A DNA stretch of 15,627 nucleotides from Acanthaster planci (taxonomy: Eukaryota > Echinodermata > Asteroidea > Valvatida > Acanthasteridae). The number at the start of each line of letters is the position of its first letter. The first letter of the stretch is position 1. Of this stretch, positions 9,409-15,627 are shown piece by piece. The position numbers and the translations under genes were made by a program. The DNA is taken from positions 196,961 to 212,587 of the forward strand of contig NW_019091402.1 of the NCBI RefSeq assembly GCF_001949145.1, read 5' to 3'. The notes below the pieces were generated by a model. It did not search any database and was not told the origin of the DNA. It saw nothing but the letters and a program-made list of their open reading frames with translations.

Positions 9409-9980
9409 TTAAAGGAACCAGGAAATAGAAATATTTTATAAATTTTACTAGAAACCCTCAAAATTGCATCTTTGGGTTTCAATTAACCTGATTTTAAATT
9501 TTTGTTTTGCAATTTTAACCCATATTTTGATGCCTTTTGGTTTTATGCTAATGCTATTTGCATATTCATGAGCAGACCTATGATGTCATCCAAGGCACTG
9601 AGTCTAAATGTTGCACTGATCTGTGCACAGAACATATCTAGATTTTTTAACCACTGCTATGGCAGATTTTTTTTGGGCAATTCATTGCTGTGTAGGTATA
9701 TGGCAGTAATCCAGCAAAAATCCTTATAACAGAAATGTTCCCAGATGGCAAATTTGAAAATGAAAACTTGCAACCTGAACCATGTCTTCCTGGATTTACA
9801 TCAAAGCAAAAGTGCCCTCACTTGTCCAGAAATGCTTGGCCAATTTTTAATGTTTGAAAAAGTGCACCGTTCGGTTCACGTAACTCAACAATGATGTCAC
9901 ACAGTCTTCATACATGACAGAAGAGTACAGAGATACACAAAAAGTGATCCTAAGAAAAATCCATTTCCTGGTTCCTTTAA
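9409..9980. mobile_element. TTAA-flanked MITE with 18-bp perfect inverted ends
   Basis: TTAAAGGAACCAGGAAAT (9409-9426) is exactly inverted at 9963-9980. The outermost TTAA on each side reads as the target-site duplication typical of piggyBac-type insertions, leaving 14-bp terminal repeats (AGGAACCAGGAAAT) around a 564-bp body. The interior has no transposase-like frame, so it would be non-autonomous and mobilised in trans. Both flanks carry similar ACATGTACATGT-type palindromic runs, so the insertion sits in, or carries, a microsatellite-like context. Assignment to piggyBac rests only on TTAA. Confidence 0.75.
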
Positions 9981-10030
9981 ATTTCATAATATGTACATGA
10001 TTTACATGTACATGTACTTAGATTTTAGAA

Positions 10031-10108
10031 AAACAAAATCAAAACAAAAAAAATTAAAGTAAAACACAAAAAACAAAATCAAAACAAAAAGAATTAAAGT
10101 AAAACACA
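10031..10108. repeat. 40-bp A-rich tandem duplication (2 copies)
   Basis: The unit beginning AAACAAAATCAAAACAAAAA at 10031 recurs at 10071 with one internal substitution (A at 10051, G at 10091). Period is exactly 40 bases. It lies downstream of the CIMIP2C stop, probably beyond its 3' end. Confidence 0.85.
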
Positions 10109-10151
10109 GGGCTGTTTAACATTTTGTAGCAAATCAAATACAAAATTCACA

Positions 10152-10157
10152 TTTAAT
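10152..10157 (-). terminator. Candidate poly(A) signal of CIMIP2C (ATTAAA)
   Basis: TTTAAT on the plus strand reads ATTAAA on the minus strand, about 160 bases after the CIMIP2C stop. No canonical AATAAA was seen between the stop and this point. ATTAAA is the commonest variant hexamer in animals. Confidence 0.35.
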
Positions 10158-10318
10158 CATTTTTTACATATGAAGTTATTTCTTTATGTACCTTATTGTC
10201 ATACATGAATTAAAACGCCATCCAGAAATTGAAAACAAGATTACATTCCAACGAGGTTCACCTGTTGCATTCCTGATGCACAAGGTCTGATGGTGCCAAA
10301 TCTGTACATATGTTGTAC

Positions 10319-12100
10319 TTAAATGTCAAATTCTCTCTTCGCTGACTGCAGTTCCACTTTCTCCCTCATGCAGGTCATTTCAGAATTAGAATAAGCCACT
10401 CTGAGCATTTTTCTCTAGGGGGCAGAACACTGTCCCACAGCGCGAGCAAAGCTTTCAATCAATCACACAATCAGTGGAAGCTTTTACATGCAATGCCTCT
10501 CCACACCACAACAGGTTTGCTTTGTGTTAAAAATCCAATAAGCTCCAGAGAGAAGACTCACACCAATCAAAAGAACACCAGCAATCAAGTTCCAGCGTAA
10601 TCCGCAATCTACTTACGATTTCAAATCTTGCCTGTACATGTCCTCTGCACTCTTTGGGATTAAAAACTCATTAACTCGTTGGACTGTGCCTGTCCGATCT
10701 TTATAGTACTGGCGGTGATCTTGGGCAAGCTAATACAGCAAAACAGGTGATTTTGAATTACTGAATGAAACTGCATTCTCTTCATATGTAACAAGTCATC
10801 TCCTTCATGGCATTCATGAAATGTACCAAGTTGGATAAAATAAAGATAGACAGATATTCAACCAGGAATAAATTGCTGTTATTTAGTTCAACAATGATCC
10901 TGTATTTTTGGTTCATACAAATCAGGTTCAGCATCATTAATCAGAAAAGTAACAGGGTCTTTACCTTGTCAAATTTGTCAATCTCTTCTTTGCGGTCATA
11001 GTTGACATTGGTCAGTTCATATTTAGGCGCCGTCCGCCACTGTTCCCTTGTCCGATCCCTCGCATGGATGACCAGGTCAGGGTTGTGAGTGTAGACTGTT
11101 GGGAACTGACCACCTCTGGCGTAATTACTTTTGCTCTGGTTCAGTGTTTCAGAGCGGTAGTCTTGAAAGTACTTGGCAGTGGCATTACCATAGGTTTCGC
11201 CGTAGTCAAACTTCGTGGTAGGACAATGGCCTTTGTACCTGTGGCAAAAGTCAGAAATATAAGGTATCAAAACAAAATTGTGCAAGCATAATGTGCAAAA
11301 TGAAGAAGTCCTATCATGACTATTATTCGCATTAAATTATTTCTGATAACACCACCGAGAATTCCTCAGAGTGCCGTGGGCACTGCAGCTTGCATGCCTG
11401 ATGAATCCTGTAGATTGAGAGCATGACGAGAAGTTATAGGTGAGAGTAAAACCCTAGAGGAATATTCTGGGTAAAACCAAGTGACTAAAATCCCAATCCA
11501 TATCCCATATTTGGACTGAACCAGGAATGGAACCCAGACCGTAGAGGTAGAGGGGCCAGGAAAGAACTACGCACAACCTGACTTCCAAAGTTGAGTGCTA
11601 ACTCTACAATATTTATTACTGCTACCTCACAAGCAAATCCGGCCTAGAACTAATTCAAACGCTAAACTAGGCCAATCATTTCAACATGTTTAACCCTAAC
11701 AGTCCAAAATCCTACACTCTATAACAAGTTTAACAGCATGCAGAAGTGGACAAATTGTTCAAATTCTGTTTTCGGTTGTTTTCAAACTGGGCCTGTAAGT
11801 AACCACAGCCTAGCGGACAATGGCGGAGCCAAAAATGTATTGTTTCTTCACTGTTACAAAACTGTATCACAATTCCCAAGGGCTGCTAAACAGTCTTAAC
11901 AAACCTGAAAAACAGTCACGAAATTTGCCTACTGACTTCAATCTTTACGAAGCGCGCACAGCAATGACATGACTGTTCAGTCTGTAGTGCTGGTCAGCAG
12001 TGGAACTGACAGTGTTGATTAGCACTCACCCTGGCATCATTCGGGGCGGAATATAAGTCGCCTGGTGCGTTGTTTGAAGAGTTCCTGCACTTCTCGACAT
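10319..12100 (-). CDS. CIMIP2C: Ciliary microtubule inner protein 2C (FAM166C), complete, 4 exons
   Basis: Exons (transcript order) 12100-12030, 11238-10965, 10729-10617 and 10400-10319 join in frame to 540 nt, giving 179 residues and TAA at 10321-10319. Introns are GT-AG, phases 2, 0, 2. The protein begins MSRSAGTL, then YIPPRMMPGYKGHCPT (across the exon 1/2 junction), YGNATAKYFQDYRS, GGQFPTVYTHNPDL, and HRQYYKDRTGTVQRV in exon 3. These match human FAM166C/C2orf70 nearly block for block (SAGTL, YxPPxxMPGYxGHxPT, KYFQDxR, GGxFPTxxxxNPxL, HRxYYxDxTGTV). The family (CIMIP2, formerly FAM166) lies inside the lumen of axonemal doublet microtubules. Human CIMIP2C is about 200 residues, so this orthologue is slightly shorter at the C-terminus. 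The last exon is the least certain, being chosen on acceptor (GCTCAG), frame and end position. The gene shares its promoter interval with RSPH10B. Confidence 0.92.
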
Positions 12101-12209
12101 TTTAAATACGACTTAATTGTACTATTATCTCACAAAACCTGTTTTCATAAGTAAAACTATCAGACTCGAAACATACACTTTCACAAGTCTGTCTTCTTTC
12201 GAATGAACA

Positions 12210-12217
12210 CGGAAGTG
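12210..12217 (+). promoter_or_regulatory. ETS-like site CGGAAGTG
   Basis: A perfect core of the ETS/GABP consensus, about 110 bases upstream of the CIMIP2C start codon. ETS sites are common in TATA-less bidirectional promoters. An 8-mer alone is weak evidence. Confidence 0.3.
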
Positions 12218-12444
12218 TTTATCGGTGCACATGGTACTGTTTTGACCGCGTCACTAGACAACAAGAAAATTATATTATTCCGCACTTAACATTTACAATC
12301 TTTACATTTTCTAAAAATGATTATTAAAATATTTGTCACAAAATGTGGACTCCAATTATTTATAAAAATGACCTTTTCAGTGGTTAGAATTTTCTAGTTT
12401 TGGTAGCTTAGAATTACTTTGAAAGCGCAGATTTATGGTGTAAT

Positions 12445-12476
12445 GCGGCCTAGCAACGACCAGTTGCTAATGAAAC
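12445..12476. promoter_or_regulatory. Paired RFX X-box-like sites
   Basis: GCGGCC-T-AGCAAC (12445-12457) fits the X-box consensus GTNRCC-N(0-3)-RGYAAC with one mismatch. On the opposite strand GTTTCA-TT-AGCAAC (12476-12463) fits with two. Their perfect AGCAAC halves are inverted and five bases apart. RFX factors drive ciliary genes through such sites, usually within a few hundred bases of the start. These lie about 90 bases before the RSPH10B ATG and 345 before that of CIMIP2C. Confidence 0.55.
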
Positions 12477-12546
12477 CATTCACCTAACGACGTTGAGGGC
12501 GCTATTAACATATGTCTGATCGATTGATCGTCTGCGCTGAGTTAAC

Positions 12547-15627
<3,081 letters not shown>

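Larger units (their letters stand above)
12101..12546. promoter_or_regulatory. Shared bidirectional promoter of CIMIP2C and RSPH10B
   Basis: Only 446 bases separate the start codons of two divergent axonemal genes, so both 5' leaders and core promoters must fit here, unless upstream non-coding exons exist. The interval contains an X-box-like pair (12445-12476) and an ETS-like CGGAAGTG (12210-12217). No clear TATA box is placed for either gene. Confidence 0.75.

Noticed and set aside
11064-11291. Plus-strand frame across CIMIP2C exon 2
   Set aside because: Antisense shadow of the conserved CIMIP2C coding exon.

Overview
The window is animal nuclear DNA. Genes are split by GT-AG introns of about 70 to 550 bases, intergenic DNA is AT-rich and full of small inverted-repeat elements, and the encoded proteins are metazoan: an extracellular WSC/sushi receptor and two axonemal proteins of motile cilia. 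The mix (WSC plus CCP modules, compact introns, frequent ACATGTACATGT-type runs) suggests a marine invertebrate deuterostome such as an echinoderm. The phylum is inference and cannot be proved from this window.

Three protein-coding genes can be assembled exon by exon. (1) Positions 542-3539, plus strand: a six-exon gene for a 449-residue single-pass membrane protein with a signal peptide, a WSC domain, one sushi/CCP domain, a Ser/Thr-rich stalk, a TM helix and a tyrosine-rich cytoplasmic tail. (2) Positions 12100-10319, minus strand: a complete four-exon gene for a 179-residue protein that I recognise as CIMIP2C (FAM166C/C2orf70), a ciliary microtubule inner protein. (3) From 12547 to the right edge, plus strand: the first seven exons, and the first bases of an eighth, of RSPH10B, the MORN-repeat radial spoke head protein; the 3' part lies outside the window.

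The two ciliary genes are head to head with only 446 bases between their start codons. That shared interval holds two opposed RFX X-box-like sites and an ETS-like site, as expected for co-regulated motile-cilium genes.

The 6.8 kb between the receptor and CIMIP2C has no complete gene. It contains an 11-bp inverted repeat with a GC-rich palindrome (4603-4741), an octanucleotide array (5079-5113), a tRNA-derived element on the minus strand with A and B boxes and a T6 terminator (6501-6597), a 16-bp perfect hairpin beside it (6612-6651), a coding-like orphan terminal exon with its own AATAAA signal (minus strand, 7576-7423), a 227-bp foldback MITE (8524-8750), a 572-bp TTAA-flanked MITE (9409-9980) and a 40-bp tandem duplication (10031-10108).

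The least familiar item is the receptor. Its tail carries tandem YxNH motifs, a PPxY motif and a duplicated GWV(D/E)N(V/I)(V/I)Y motif, which together look like a phosphotyrosine signalling module attached to a WSC/sushi ectodomain.
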